From Incurvaria masculella (lineage: Eukaryota > Arthropoda > Insecta > Lepidoptera > Incurvariidae), in assembly GCA_946894095.1 (NCBI GenBank), contig OX335651.1, forward strand, positions 19,614,501-19,678,500: a stretch of DNA of 64,000 nt, in the 5' to 3' direction. The notes below the pieces were generated by a model that was given only the letters and a program-made list of their open reading frames with translations, was not told the origin of the DNA and made no database searches. Positions 31,765-42,015 of the stretch are shown one piece after another; the stretch's first letter is position 1, and each line of letters begins with the position of its first letter. The translations under genes and the position numbers were made by a program.

Positions 31765-31956
31765 TTAATGGAATTGTGATAATTATGTAGGATCGACCGT
31801 GAAGCAACGCGACCAAAAAGAATAATGTGTTAGAATTTTCAATAAATGCAGTGAAACCTATAGTACCTATATAAACAAAATACTGACAGGCTTTTACAGT
31901 AATTAAACTAACAACTTAGTGATCAAATATATTAAGCTTACGGGTTTTTCACACTT

Positions 31957-32048
31957 AGATTGGTTTTCACCAAATGCTGATTTATCTTAAAGGGCCTCTA
32001 TTATTAAAGTGCTGATTATCTTATACTGGTATGGATTGCAAGATGGTA
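31957..32048 (+). mobile_element. MITE M fragment
   Basis: GGTTTTCACCAAATGCTGATTT, AAAGGGCCTCTATTATTAAAG and TGCTGATTATCTTATACTGG match the reverse complement of 49350-49432. Confidence 0.6.
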
Positions 32049-32062
32049 AGAAAACCTCTTAA

Positions 32063-32431
32063 GAACGGCCCGTAAGCTATGCTCCCCATTCAAACGTAGT
32101 TTACTAATAATTTGGAAACCGCTATTCCAATTAAATAGATATTTAATATCTAATATCAGGTAACAAATATCTGTGTCTGCATGCTTTTGTTTTTTTTTTT
32201 AAATCCAAACCGAATGAAATGAAAGCAAAAAGAAAATCTTCATACGAATTTTGTTTTCTCTATGATTTGACCCAGAATACATTTACCGAAAAAATAAAGG
32301 CATGCAGACACAGATATGTGTAGCCTAATATTAGATACAAAATATCAAGTAAGTTGGAACATTGGTTTTCAAATGATTAGTAAACTACGTTTGTATGGGA
32401 GGCGAAATTTTCAGGTGCTTACGGGCCGACC
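32063..32431 (-). mobile_element. MITE TTAA-A, copy A2 (369 bp)
   Basis: TTAA at 32059-32062 and 32432-32435. Left end GAACGGCCCGTAAGCTATG, right end GTGCTTACGGGCCGACC. Internal inverted blocks around AAATATCTGTGTCTGCATGC and GCATGCAGACACAGATATG. Confidence 0.85.
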
Positions 32432-32435
32432 TTAA

Positions 32436-32909
32436 TATGTGACGATTGAGGTAATCAGCACGTGGTGAAAAAGGCCCTTAGTTACACAACGTGCGTACTA
32501 CATATTAATAGTTAAGAAATTATGACAACAAAACGTTTCAATAATTAGAACCCTCAAGACACACTTAACAACGTCGGAATACTTCCTTGCATTTATGTTC
32601 CTTCCCCTGACTACTATTACGAGTACTATTATGAGTCCTCGGCGTAACTGCCTCCGAAGATTAGGATTCTCAGGCACATTCGGTACCGGAAGTGGCACCC
32701 CATTGGTGAAGATCACAGCTATACTGTACCTAGTCACAGTCTCCGGATAATACCCACATTAAGCACCTCCGGAACCCTCGATCTGCCGACACAGACGTAT
32801 CTCCCTCCTCACGCCTTACATTATTAATTTTAGCGGAAATTAGGTCTTAGCGGGAGATTTCGCAGCTCTTTAACTATGCAACGATGTTTATTTACTTCGG
32901 GGAGAGTAC
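32436..32909. other. Unclassified
   Basis: No repeat match. The 79-codon minus frame (32498-32737) has no recognised domain. Confidence 0.4.
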
Positions 32910-32911
32910 TA

Positions 32912-33467
32912 TTCCGGGAGGTCACGACATTTTTGGTCACGATAAGGTAAATGGCTGAATCTGGGTTCACATGTTAGAGACTCACCCTCTGATACTAAAT
33001 ATGTCGGTCTGCCTGCGCCAAGTGGTTACGTTACCTAGATTGGCTATATAAAATAGATGTTGGTATTTACCTGCTGATGAATATACTGGTTGTCTGGAAA
33101 CAATTATAACTATTAATTATGCACCAAAAACCATTCGGTTTTTTAATGAAATACTTAAATGTACCTAATGTTATATCTGTAACCTAAATCGCATATAACT
33201 ACGAAATGCAACCAAAGATTTGTTCAGTTTTTGTATTGCTAAGCAAGTATGTACTGATACTTTCATGTTTCGTCATTTGCATCCATTTACCTTATCATAT
33301 ATATATTTTGTCACCATAACGACTTTTTCAGGCGCCTTATATACGTAACGCAACCACTTGGAACAGGCAGACCGACACGTTTTGCTTCAGAGGGTTGGAA
33401 TTTATCCCCTAAACCCAGTTTCAGCCGTTTACGTTATCGATACCATTTTTGTCACGACCTCCTAGTC
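32912..33467 (+). mobile_element. MITE, family TA-F, copy F1 (556 bp)
   Basis: TA at 32910-32911 and 33468-33469. Ends TTCCGGGAGGTCACGACATT and (right) TTTGTCACGACCTCCTAGTC are inverted. The sequence AAATATGTCGGTCTGCCTGC recurs inverted near the right end, so the whole element is nearly a fold-back. TA flanks point to a Tc1/mariner-type parent. Confidence 0.8.
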
Positions 33468-33699
33468 TATACAGTGCGGCCGGATCTCATTGACACGCTT
33501 CCCTTCTGTGGCGAATATTTTCTATTGAGTTTCTTTCGGTTTCCCGCATACTGGATCTTTTTACTGATAAGACCTTAGTCAAGACCGTTTGATCAAATAC
33601 ATATAACCTCAATAACTTTCTCTTTGCGAAAATCTCGTTTTTTTAATGTCTTTCATTTCCATTTATTTTGGTTCACACTTAAAATCGCAGATAAAACAC

Positions 33700-33865
33700 A
33701 CACACACCCTTCCAATTATTTTTGTATTTTTTTTATTAAGAGCGTTTTAATTTAATGAATATACTTTTTATTTGTGGAAACTTGTTAGGCGACTTTCTTA
33801 TTTTATTGTATTTTTTGTATTTTATGTTTTCTTAGCTGTAAGTTTTCCTTCCAATAAATAAATAA
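33700..33865 (+). mobile_element. LINE 3' end
   Basis: AT-rich UTR ending TTAGCTGTAAGTTTTCCTTCC and AATAAATAAATAAATTTC, a polyadenylated tail. It ends just before the candidate exon. Confidence 0.5.
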
Positions 33866-33884
33866 ATTTCAAAGAAATCCCCAT

Positions 33885-34024
33885 CTAAATCTGTTCTGTT
33901 TTAATAATGAGCGGAACAATTCTTGATTTTGCACAGATTCGGTACTTTTCGGTGGATGAAGAACCTGAGTCATAAAAGTAAACGTCATGTTCGTCTTTCA
34001 TGAACTTATTTATTAAAACTGGTT
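33885..34024 (-). CDS. Candidate 3'-terminal exon of unknown protein
   Basis: On the minus strand TATAATTTCTGTAG (acceptor ending at 34025) is followed by about 45 sense codons and a TAG at 33885-33887. The peptide is hydrophilic with LINKFMKDEHDVYFYDS, a serine run, and KYRICAKSRIVPLIIK. Codon use looks protein-like but I recognise no family. The LINE tail lies just past the stop, so any original 3' UTR has been displaced. It could be a real exon, a retroelement relic, or chance. Confidence 0.22.
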
Positions 34025-34285
34025 CTACAGAAATTATATTGAAACTGGTACAAGAAAGATAACGGAATAATAAATTCGGTATACAAATTAAATGAAGCTG
34101 CAGAATATACATAATATTACGTTATAAGTTGGTCCACGAAGGCATGTCAAGTAAAAAAAAAAATGAGGGCTCTTCCCATTTGAAATACTAAACAAATATG
34201 TATACATATGTGCAAATTATCCATTCATATGCATTTCAGGTTAGGCTTGGGCCAATCTTATTACAAATATATTTATTCCTCCTTT
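34025..34285. other. Unclassified
   Basis: Nothing recognised. Confidence 0.4.
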
Positions 34286-34567
34286 TTAGGATTCCGTACC
34301 CGAAGGGTGCCAAAGGAACCCTTTTATCGTCCGTCCATCCGTACGTCCATCCGTCTGTCCGTCATAGGGCTGTATCTCATTAACCGTAATAGATAGGAAG
34401 CTGAAATTCTCACAGAGTTTGTATATATTTTGTCGCTATAACAACAAATAGTTTAAATAAAAAAAAGATAATGAAAGGTACAAAAACTTATTTTTTTGCG
34501 TTTAATCTTGTACGATGGTACGGAACCCTTGATATGCGAGTCCGACTCGCACTTGGCTGGTTTTTTA
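34286..34567 (+). mobile_element. Dispersed repeat K, copy K3 (both ends present)
   Basis: Starts GGATTCCGTACCCGAAGGG and ends GCGAGTCCGACTCGCACTTGG. Contains the CCGTCCATCCGTACGTCC block, GGCTGTATCTCATTAACCG and TTTTGTCGCTATAAC. Confidence 0.8.
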
Positions 34568-34989
34568 GTTATGCGTTGCAGATACAATTTTCTGTTTCAG
34601 AGCACTCGACGGACTTTAAGTGAAGCTTATTTCTTAACTTGATACTTAGCCTATGTCTTTAAAGTTAGTTATCATTAAATTTTCACGCTCGCCTTTTGAC
34701 TTAATTCTAACTATTCAACCCGAGACTGCGCTTATTTTCTAAAGGTTGATTACACTTGATCTACAAAGTCGTCGGGCTCGCTGTGATGTTCAAACATCCC
34801 CCAAACCTCCCCCTAATTAATTATTTACATGGGTTTTGTTTCACGAATGTTAACGTTGTAACTCGAGCTGAACTGTTTCTACTTTCGATGTAAAACATGC
34901 ACAAGGGTTGACGGAGTCGAATTTTGAGGTAAATTTAAAGGAGAGAGTTCTCAAGGTAATAATTGTTTTACCGTAATAAACATTTGACG
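34568..34989. other. AT-rich stretch, nothing recognised
   Basis: No gene or shared repeat. Confidence 0.45.
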
Positions 34990-34993
34990 TTAA

Positions 34994-35354
34994 GGTCGGC
35001 CCGTAAGCACCTGAAAACTTCGCCTCCCATACAAACGTAGTTTACTAATCATTTGAAAACCAATGTTCCAACTTACTTGATATTTGGTATCTAATATTAG
35101 GCTACAAATATCTGTGTCTGCATGCCTTTGTTTTTTCGGTAAATGTATTCTGGGTCAAACCATAGAGAAAACAAAATTCGTATGAAGTTTTTATTTTTGC
35201 TTTCATTTCATTCGGTTTGGATTTTTCAAAAAAACAAAAGTATACAGACACAGATATTTGTTACCTGATATTAGATAAATATCAATTTAATTGGAATAGC
35301 GGTTTCCAAATTATTAGTAAACTACGTTTGTATGGGGAGCATAGCTTACGGGCC
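34994..35354 (+). mobile_element. MITE TTAA-A, copy A3, right end fused to TTAA-B
   Basis: TTAA at 34990-34993, left end GGTCGGCCCGTAAGCACC. Runs complete to GCATAGCTTACGGGCC, where the expected GACCTTAA is missing and TTAA-B sequence starts. Confidence 0.85.
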
Positions 35355-35511
35355 GGGCCATCCCGCTCAACTCCCCATACAAACGGGGAAAGAAGATCAC
35401 GCCCATATTTCTTGTTAGAGATCCCAAATTTTGCTCAAAATAGCTTTATTTGATCGAACTAGATGTCTGATGACCGTTTCCATTGTAAACTTGAGTATGG
35501 TTTCTATGTTA
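35355..35511 (+). mobile_element. MITE TTAA-B left part, fused to A3
   Basis: Starts GGGCCATCCCGCTCAACTCC without its own outer GGTG or TTAA and continues to TTTCTATGTTATCAGGTCCG, where it is cut by a SINE head. The A/B junction lies in the shared word GGGCC. Confidence 0.85.
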
Positions 35512-35596
35512 TCAGGTCCGAGGAGCGAGGATTCGAACCCAGACTTCTCGTATGCAAGGCACGTCTCCGCGCCACTAGGCTACGAAACCTCTGATT
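35512..35596 (-). mobile_element. SINE tRNA-like head only
   Basis: Reverse complement TCGTAGCCTAGTGGCGCGG with B box GGGTTCGAATCC. The body is missing. It resembles a tRNA gene end but lacks a matching acceptor stem. Confidence 0.75.
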
Positions 35597-35892
35597 TATT
35601 TTATAAAAAACATAGGTGTGCTGGTCTCGCCATCGATTACATCGGGAGCATGCAGATGGGGCATATAATCACCGAACGTTATCCACCGACCCCACTCCCG
35701 CCCCCACGCCCGCCCCCACCCCCGGCGGCGGATTTCATTAAAACTTTTTATTCTCTGCACTCGCGCGGACGGTCGCAGCGCGCGAGCGTGGGCGCGCCGC
35801 CGGAAAATTGTACGCGAGACCTTCGCAGGATGAAAACAACGAGGGGTATCTCCGTCACCGTTATATTGCAAACCCGTATTATTATAATTTGT
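35597..35892. other. GC-rich patch
   Basis: CCCACTCCCGCCCCCACGCCC and GCGCGGACGGTCGCAGCGCG; nothing recognised. Long frames on both strands cross several repeats and are not genes. Confidence 0.4.
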
Positions 35893-36149
35893 ACTAGCGA
35901 CCCGCCCCGGCTTCGTACCGGATGCACTAATATCTATAACTTCTGGTTTCACAGGGCTGTATCTCATTAACCGCAATAGATAGGCAGCTGAAAATTTCGA
36001 AGAGTGTGTATTTATTTTGCCGCTATAACAAAAAAATAAGTAAAAATTAAAAGGGGCCCCATACAAAAAACGTTACTTTTTTGTGTAAAATCTTGTACGA
36101 TGGTACGGAACCCTTCGTGTGCGAGTCCGACTCGCACTTGGCCGGTTTT
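35893..36149 (+). mobile_element. CTAGC-start scrap joined to repeat K, copy K4
   Basis: ACTAGCGACCCGCCCCGGC at 35893 is the opening of another retroposon type; from about 35950 K follows (GGGCTGTATCTCATTAACC, TTTTGCCGCTATAAC) and ends GCGAGTCCGACTCGCACTTGG. Confidence 0.7.
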
Positions 36150-36229
36150 GTAATCTGCAGCGACCGCTGTGGTACATGGATAAGTCCTACTATTGTTTGT
36201 ATTTGTTCACCATTTTTTACTATCTATGT

Positions 36230-36530
36230 ATGTTTGGTTGTTCTTAAAAAAAATGATTGACTGGTAAAACAATTTTTTTTTAAAACTAAAAACTAAATTT
36301 GATAGTTTTTTTTTAATCTAACGTATCCATGATAAATGATTTTTGTATTTGTATACACATTTTTAGAAGCGTGTATCGCGCATGTTGTTGTATCAATATA
36401 ACAAAAACATACAGACGTAGCATTCAGTTGGTTTTTTAATATGCAAAATTTTAGAAGAATATCTCTTCATTTGACTGAGTGAACAGGCAGAAGTCATTTT
36501 ATGGAACTTGATCAATTATCTCATTTCGTG
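36230..36530. mobile_element. Fold-back element O, copy O2
   Basis: CATACAGACGTAGCATTCAG, GAAGAATATCTCTTCATTTGAC, GTGAACAGGCAGAAG and TATGGAACTTGATC match O1 at 17940-18045. Confidence 0.5.
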
Positions 36531-36660
36531 TATTTAAACGTTTTGGTAGTCAATGCACACTAAGTTACGTCACAAAGAACCGCGGATTCGATCAACCCAG
36601 TAAAGAAGAACCTGAAAATAAACTTCACGGGTTTACATAACATATCCTCTTAAGAAAATG
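36531..36660 (-). mobile_element. Dispersed repeat I
   Basis: GTCACAAAGAACCGCGGATTCG, CCCAGTAAAGAAGAACC and AACTTCACGGGTTTACATAAC. Confidence 0.6.
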
Positions 36661-37156
36661 GTTGGCGCACGCTCCGTGCTCAGACACATCTATTCCGGGA
36701 GGTCACGACATTTTTGGTCACGATAAGGTAAATAAATAAATGGCTGAATCTGGTTTCACATATTTGAGACCGAACCTCTGATGCTAAATATGTCGGTCTG
36801 CCTGCACCAAATGGTTGCAATTATCTAGATTGGCAATACAAAATAGATTTTGGTATGTGCTTGCTGAAGAATATATTGATTGTCTGGAGATTTGATACCT
36901 CTTGATTATACAGCAACAACCAGTCGGTTTATTTATTAAATTCTTAAATACACCTAAAGTTATATCTATAACTTATATCGCCTATAATTACAAAAGGCAA
37001 CCAAAGAGATGTTCAGTTTTGGTATCACTAAGCAAGTATGTACGAATACTTTCATGCTTCGTTATTTGCAGCTATGTACCTGGTCATATATTTGTTTTGT
37101 CACGAGAACTTGTTTTTCATGCGCCATATCTAAGTAACGCAACCGCTTGACGCAGG

Positions 37157-37360
37157 GGGTCGCCTTCATAAAGTCCAAAAAGCATAAGGTCCAAAACCCA
37201 GAACATCCAAAAGTATGTATTTTCGCATATATTTATAAATGCAAATATTATAATCTAACCTAACCTAACCTAACCTAATTGAAAAAGTCCCGAATTCATT
37301 AGTGTTTTGGACGGTATGGGTTTTGGACCTTGTGCTTTTTGGACTTTATGATGCGTCCCC
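37157..37360 (+). mobile_element. h8 MITE copy 2 (204 bp), nested in F2
   Basis: Perfect 8-base direct repeats GACGCAGG at 37149-37156 and 37361-37368. Ends GGGTCGCCTTCATAAAGTCC and GGACTTTATGATGCGTCCCC; inverted repeats about 45 bases, including CAAAAAGCATAAGGTCC. F1 and F3 show the uninterrupted target (TTGGCGCAGGCAGAC in F3). Confidence 0.9.
37255..37278. repeat. Short telomere-type array (CCTAA)
   Basis: About 24 bases of CTAAC/CCTAA repeats in the middle of the h8 element. Confidence 0.9.
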
Positions 37361-37469
37361 GACGCAGGCAGACCGACTCATTTAGCTTCACATGGTTGGT
37401 GTTTACATGTGAATTGAGTTTCAGCCATTAACGTTATCGTTACCATTTACGTCGCGACCTCCTAGTCTA

Positions 37470-38113
37470 ATCGCTGCTCTGCATTTTTCATCGCAATAAT
37501 CTGTCTCGCTCCGCTCGGATGCGCTGAAAATTCATCGCAATTTTATTTGCGATAACCGTGGCATTTTTGTCTTAAACCGATGCCCCCGTAAAATATTACT
37601 CGGGCCAGAAGATATGGCCAGCAATTCGAAAAAGTCACACTCAAGAGTTTTATCTTAAGATGATTCATTTACACGATTTTTTTTTAACAATTGGGCCTTG
37701 ATCATAGTATTGCCAAACAGTAAAGCATTCAATTTAAGGTTTCAAACTCCATCTAAGGTACGCGTTTGATGAAAAACCATTACATTTGGTGCGTAACTTG
37801 AACAAAAATATTTTATTTTTTTATTTTGCAATCTTGAAGAAAAATTACTGAAAACAATTCATAACTAACAAACCGACGACAGAGCTCTTAGCTAAGAAAA
37901 TCAGCGACTCTTCAGGAATAAATACAACATCTTTATCCATAGTATTCAGGTTGGGCGTGCAATTACCCGAATTATCTCCGGGATAAATCGCGATTTGTAC
38001 GGCAAGTCCAGAGATAATCCGCGTTTTTAAATTTGACAGATCACTCTGAATATAACTCTATAGGTTTTTTTTAAAAGTAACTTTCAAGGAATTCTCGTTA
38101 AATGTTTTTTGGC
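37470..38113. other. AT-rich stretch, nothing recognised
   Basis: No gene or shared repeat. ATTCATCGCAA-type words recur at 37485-37545. Confidence 0.45.
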
Positions 38114-38116
38114 TTA

Positions 38117-38254
38117 GGGTCGAGTGCACGAAAGGACAAAGAAATCAAAATCAACGTATGATTAAACACGTCACTTTGCATAGACAGTATGGTTCACTAA
38201 ATGTGACGTGTTTGAACATTGATTAACTCGGCCGTCTCTTTGTGTAATCGGGGC
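38117..38254 (+). mobile_element. MITE TNA-D, copy D2 (138 bp)
   Basis: TTA at 38114-38116 and 38255-38257. Starts GGGTCGAGTGCACGAAAGG and ends GTGTAATCGGGGC. About 20 bases shorter than D1, D3 and D4 in the middle. Confidence 0.8.
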
Positions 38255-38473
38255 TTAGTTTGGCGACTGGCATAGGCCCCGAATTTAAAGTAGTCGTTTT
38301 ATTTTTTCATAAAAAAAATACCAAAATTAACGTTATTTATTGATGAATAAACTTTCAAATACGCTTTTTCGGATTATGTGTATATTTATTTACCTACGAA
38401 TATGACTACATTGAAAATTTCTAGCACCCAAAGGTCGTCGAAACTAAATATCGGATAAGTTCATCGTTATTAA

Positions 38474-38831
38474 GAACGGCCCGTAAGCTATGCTCCCCAT
38501 ACAAACGTAGTTTACTAATAATTTGAAATCCGCTGTTCTAATTAAACTGATATTTAATATCTAATATCAGACAACAAATATCTGTGTCTGCATGCTTTGA
38601 AAAATCAAAACCGAATGAAATGAAAGCAAAAAGAAAATCTTCATACGAATTTTGTTTTCTCCGTGGTTTGAGCCAGGATACAATTACCGAAAATACAAAG
38701 ACATGCACACACAGATATTTGTAGCCTAATATTGGATACCAAATGTCAAGTACCTTGGAACAGTGGTTTTCAAATTATTAGTAAACTACGTTTGTATGGG
38801 AGGCGAAATTTTCTGATGCTTACGGGACACC
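38474..38831 (-). mobile_element. MITE TTAA-A, copy A4 (358 bp)
   Basis: TTAA at 38470-38473 and 38832-38835. Ends GAACGGCCCGTAAGC and GCTTACGGGACACC. Confidence 0.85.
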
Positions 38832-38835
38832 TTAA

Positions 38836-39260
38836 GTGTCGTTTATTTCATTGTTGTTTCATATGGCTTAATAATGTTCTACCCAAGTGTATATCATAAT
38901 GTGGTATATTTGCTTAAAAATAAATTAAACTTTTCGAAATCAAACGGTATTTCGCTTCGCCGGTCTCGCACCACGAAGGCAGCTTTCCCGGCCGCTGTGC
39001 ATCGATTCGGAAAAGCGCTCCTCGCGGCGGGAAAACATTTAAAATTAGTTCTTGATGTTTGCGCCGCGCGGCGCCAGGTGGCGGCGCACCTGCGAAGATC
39101 GAGCGAGCAATTTGGCTAAAAGGGCGTCCGCGGAACTTCAGGCCGACTTTCAGCAAGCCGCAAAGTTTCAGCTGCGGTGCCGGCGGGGGGGGGGGGGGGG
39201 AGTGGCGGTGGGGCGGACGCCAGGAGATGCCGTGAATATGCTTACGTTACATTTAAACAA
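38836..39260. other. GC-rich patch with a 16-G run
   Basis: 38950-39240 is CpG-rich; 39185-39200 is an uninterrupted run of 16 G. Overlapping frames on both strands carry no domain. Confidence 0.5.
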
Positions 39261-39674
39261 GTTTTTTTTATGCAATCTAACATGGATGGCTAATACCACA
39301 CAACTACCGTTATGATATTAGCCCAATACACCACATTCCCGAAGGAATGTGGTGCCATGCCAGGACCTTCCCTTTATGAGCACGGCTACATTGAACTGGA
39401 TGGAAAACACGGACAATTTTTTATTGCCGCTTCGACCATCTTTTCATCCAATGCGATGGTACCAACCCGGGCGGGCTTAAACCCTACCACCTAGTAGGGG
39501 AAGGGGACCTACAGTTTTACATGGATTCCGAACCATGGAGCAGCTCGCATTCGTGACGAAATGCACTTATCGAACTCTGAAAGAGAAAGACAGTGGTTCA
39601 TGTCGGTATTGAGCCCAGGCCTCTGGTACGCTAGGCCAGTCCCCGCGCCACTAGGCTAGGCTGCGAGCCGCTCA
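39261..39674 (-). mobile_element. tRNA-derived SINE, full length (reference copy)
   Basis: Minus-strand head GAGCGGCTCGCAGCCTAGCC with TAGTGGCGCGGGG (A-box region), a B-box-like GGGCTCAATACC, then TGAACCACTGTC, GAATGCGAGCTGCTCC, CCCTACTAGGTGGTAGGG, CGGGTTGGTACCATCGC, CCATCCAGTTCAATGTAGCC, GAAGGTCCTGGCATGGC, TGTGGTGTATTGGGC and a CATGTTAGATTGCAT end followed by A residues. I used it to define the other copies. Confidence 0.9.
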
Positions 39675-39682
39675 TTCGCCGC

Positions 39683-39735
39683 ATTTCTCCGAGTCGGACT
39701 CGCACACGAAGGGTTCCGTACCATTATACAAGATT
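39683..39735 (-). mobile_element. Repeat K 3' scrap, copy K5
   Basis: CGAGTCGGACTCGCACACG and AAGGGTTCCGTACCATTAT. Confidence 0.65.
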
Positions 39736-39754
39736 AAGTGTATATTTCATAATT

Positions 39755-39855
39755 GTGGACGGAAAAATATGTTATGTAAACCCGTGAAGTTTCTTTGCGG
39801 GTTCTTCTTTACTGGGTTGATCGAATCCGCGGATCTTTGTGACGTAACATAATGT
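39755..39855 (+). mobile_element. Dispersed repeat I fragment
   Basis: AATTGTGGACGGAAAAATATG, CCGTGAAGTTTCTTTGCGG and TTGATCGAATCCGCGGATC. Confidence 0.65.
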
Positions 39856-39867
39856 ACGAGCAATATA

Positions 39868-39932
39868 AAGAAGGTGTTAGGCTAATATCTGACGTTCAGT
39901 TTGGTATCAGCAATCCATGTCCAGTTACATAA
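39868..39932 (+). mobile_element. SINE 3' scrap
   Basis: GGTGTTAGGCTAATATCTG, TCAGTTTGGTATCAGCAATCC and CAGTTACATAAAAAT. Confidence 0.75.
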
Positions 39933-39989
39933 AAATAAACAATTTGAGAATGTCAGTCGCTATGACATTTATGCATCTTTTCCGTAGAT

Positions 39990-40545
39990 TTGCAAGAGGT
40001 ATGCAATTATTGCACTAAAGCTCACAACTCTTCATGAGCGAAGGCAGCGTGGAGACCTCATCGAAGTCTATAAGATCCTCAATAATTACCACAGTACCTC
40101 CAAACTCAACGAAATGTTTGCAATAAACACATTTGTCTGAAAACCAGCTTCGTAGTTTTCTGCGAGAGAGCTGAGATTGATCCCATTTGTCACAAATTTA
40201 AGAAGCCTACAAGAGATTGCATTCTCTTGTTTAAGTGTTTTTAATTTAGTTTAGTTTTTTTATGTTCATTACTCTTTTGTACTCATATGCTGTTTCAAAT
40301 AAAATGTCTTATGTATTATGTCTTACATTGACTCACCTTAGAGGACATAGCCTAAAGCTGAACCACTCTTCATCAAGGACAAACCCCAGAAAACATTGTC
40401 TTTGCAGCAGAGTTGTACACTCCTGGAATCAACTACCACAGGAAGGCATTAGTGCCAAAACAGTTAATGGGTTCAGAAATGTACTAGAAAAATATAAATA
40501 TAGAAATAAACCATTAATAAATAAACAAAAAAATCTTTAAAAAAA
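39990..40545 (+). pseudogene. LINE reverse-transcriptase C-terminus, broken
   Basis: Around 40015-40110 one frame reads LKLTTLHERRQRGDLIEVYK then ILNNYH, the conserved region after the reverse transcriptase of CR1/L2-like LINEs. The frame at 40262-40540 continues with RGHSLKL, SRVVHSWNQLP and FRNVLEKYKY, the usual C-terminus. The two parts are separated by 40137-40260, which matches another LINE 3' UTR (TCTGAAAACCAGCTTCGTAG). A dead, rearranged copy. Confidence 0.6.
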
Positions 40546-40904
40546 ACAAGTGCACTTAGTAGTTCTAAAACCTGATATGCACGCATCAGCTTATAGCTGC
40601 TAGTGTTATAAACCAAATTATAATAATAGTAATTTTAGATATTCAATTTCTCTTCCATACATCTTTGACTAGCCTGCTCCTTGAGTAATACCTTGACGAG
40701 ATTTCCTTTTCCTTTCTTCGCTCATTCCCGGAGGATGATACTCCATCGAGTTGAGTCCATTTTGGAGAGATATCAGGCGACACAGGTAAAAGTATTATTT
40801 TTTTATAATTTTACTTTTAGTGAGAGACACAACTCTATACTGTAATTAAATTTGTCAACATCAGATAAAACTTATTCAAAATAAGTATAGAATATGGTAA
40901 TTTA
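40546..40904. other. Unclassified
   Basis: Nothing clear; possibly the decayed upstream part of the Penelope-like fragment. Confidence 0.35.
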
Positions 40905-41450
40905 TAGGATGAATATGTGATAAAGTTTTTGTCGTGTGTCAAGATCGAGTTGGACTCTGGCGCGAATCACTGGATTATGTTTGACCATGAGGAAATATTG
41001 GCAACAGAATCTCGATATATTCCTCGCATAGTCCGAGAGTCCATAGAGATCTCCAAATACAGAAACTTTAATAGAGAGGACTCTTTCAAGTTGTCATCTG
41101 TATGAGATCCGGTGTTGGCGCCGCTCAGACGAAGAGAAGATAAGAAAAACTGTACCGCTCAAGACCCCGTGAGTGCGTACTGCACATCATCTGACATTCG
41201 GAACGCAGCCCAAGTGTTTTGCACCCACAGCTACGATCTTCGTCAACGGCGGAACACGTCAAACTGACAGTTCCCTGTTGACCGCCGCCGGCGCGGGTGC
41301 TCGCCTGATGATGGACCAAATGTTTGGTTCGAAACATCTTGCAATGTCATCGACCACGAGTAAGCCGTTTTCCACGAATCCTGAAAAATCTATTTGCAGT
41401 CGTCGAGAATACCTATTTTTTTTTAAGATTATCTCCTATACTTATTATTT
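40905..41450 (+). pseudogene. Penelope-like retroelement C-terminal fragment (tentative)
   Basis: The frame to 41105 reads MFDHEEILATESRYIPRIV, RESIEISKY and RNFNREDSFKL, a pattern known from the end of retroelement proteins with a GIY-YIG-type endonuclease (R-E-S/A-x-E-I followed by N-F-N-R). Downstream, GATGATGGACCAAATG followed by GTTCGAAACATC is the kind of 3' sequence these elements often carry. No GIY-YIG motif or reverse transcriptase remains. The assignment comes from memory of the family. Confidence 0.45.
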
Positions 41451-41819
41451 GCACTAGTAAAATGTTTATTGTATTTTGTATTTAAAAATAGAATAAATGT
41501 TTTGTCAGGTAACGTTCACTAGGACCAGCAAAGAATCGAAATAAAACGTAATCTTGCATTGAAGTTAAATAAAAAAAAAATCCTAGCTTCGAATATACTA
41601 CGCAAAGATGAATCCACCGGGTTTTGTTTTTCTAAATCCGGACTTCAATAAATGATAAAAAAAAGCTAATTACTTGTTTAATGTGTCAAATTAACGTGTA
41701 AAACGTGTGGTTAAACGTGTTTAATTTGCAGGACGACTGTAAGGAAAGGTCCTTAGTCTACAGCCTGACAAGAACGTAAGGGCTATCTAGGCTATTGATC
41801 TGACATTGTGTGACGGATC
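41451..41819. other. AT-rich stretch, nothing recognised
   Basis: GTTTAATGTGTC and GTGTTTAATTTGCAGG recur as AT-rich words; no gene seen. Confidence 0.4.
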
Positions 41820-42015
41820 GATGTCGTAATTCGGTGCTAGGAATGAGACGACCACATTGGGATTCTTGCTGTCGATCTGACGCATGACCTCAATTGCGGA
41901 CCATATCAAAAATAATGTCAAGCTCGCCTCAAAAAGGCTGGGAGTCCACAACAGCGTTCGTCGGAGCTGCATTACGCTGTCCCTCCGTCCCCTTTCTACC
42001 TTCGCTCAACTGCCT
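41820..42015 (+). pseudogene. Jockey/CR1-like LINE fragment with internal deletion
   Basis: A plus frame reads VKLASKRLGV, a known motif just after the reverse-transcriptase palm, and jumps directly to SSELHYAVPPSPFYLRST, which in this LINE class lies about a hundred residues later. The second part is nearly identical to 43618-43672. An in-frame stop is present upstream. Confidence 0.6.

Larger units (their letters stand above)
36693..37467 (+). mobile_element. MITE TA-F, copy F2, split by an h8 element
   Basis: TA at 36691-36692 and 37468-37469. Ends TTCCGGGAGGTCACGAC and CGCGACCTCCTAGTC. Without the nested element and its extra 8 bases it is 563 bp, matching F1 (556) and F3 (558). Confidence 0.85.

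Noticed and set aside
35431..35970. 179-codon plus-strand protein, the longest plus frames here being tempting
   Set aside because: It crosses part of MITE B, a SINE head, a GC-rich patch and repeat K without any domain.
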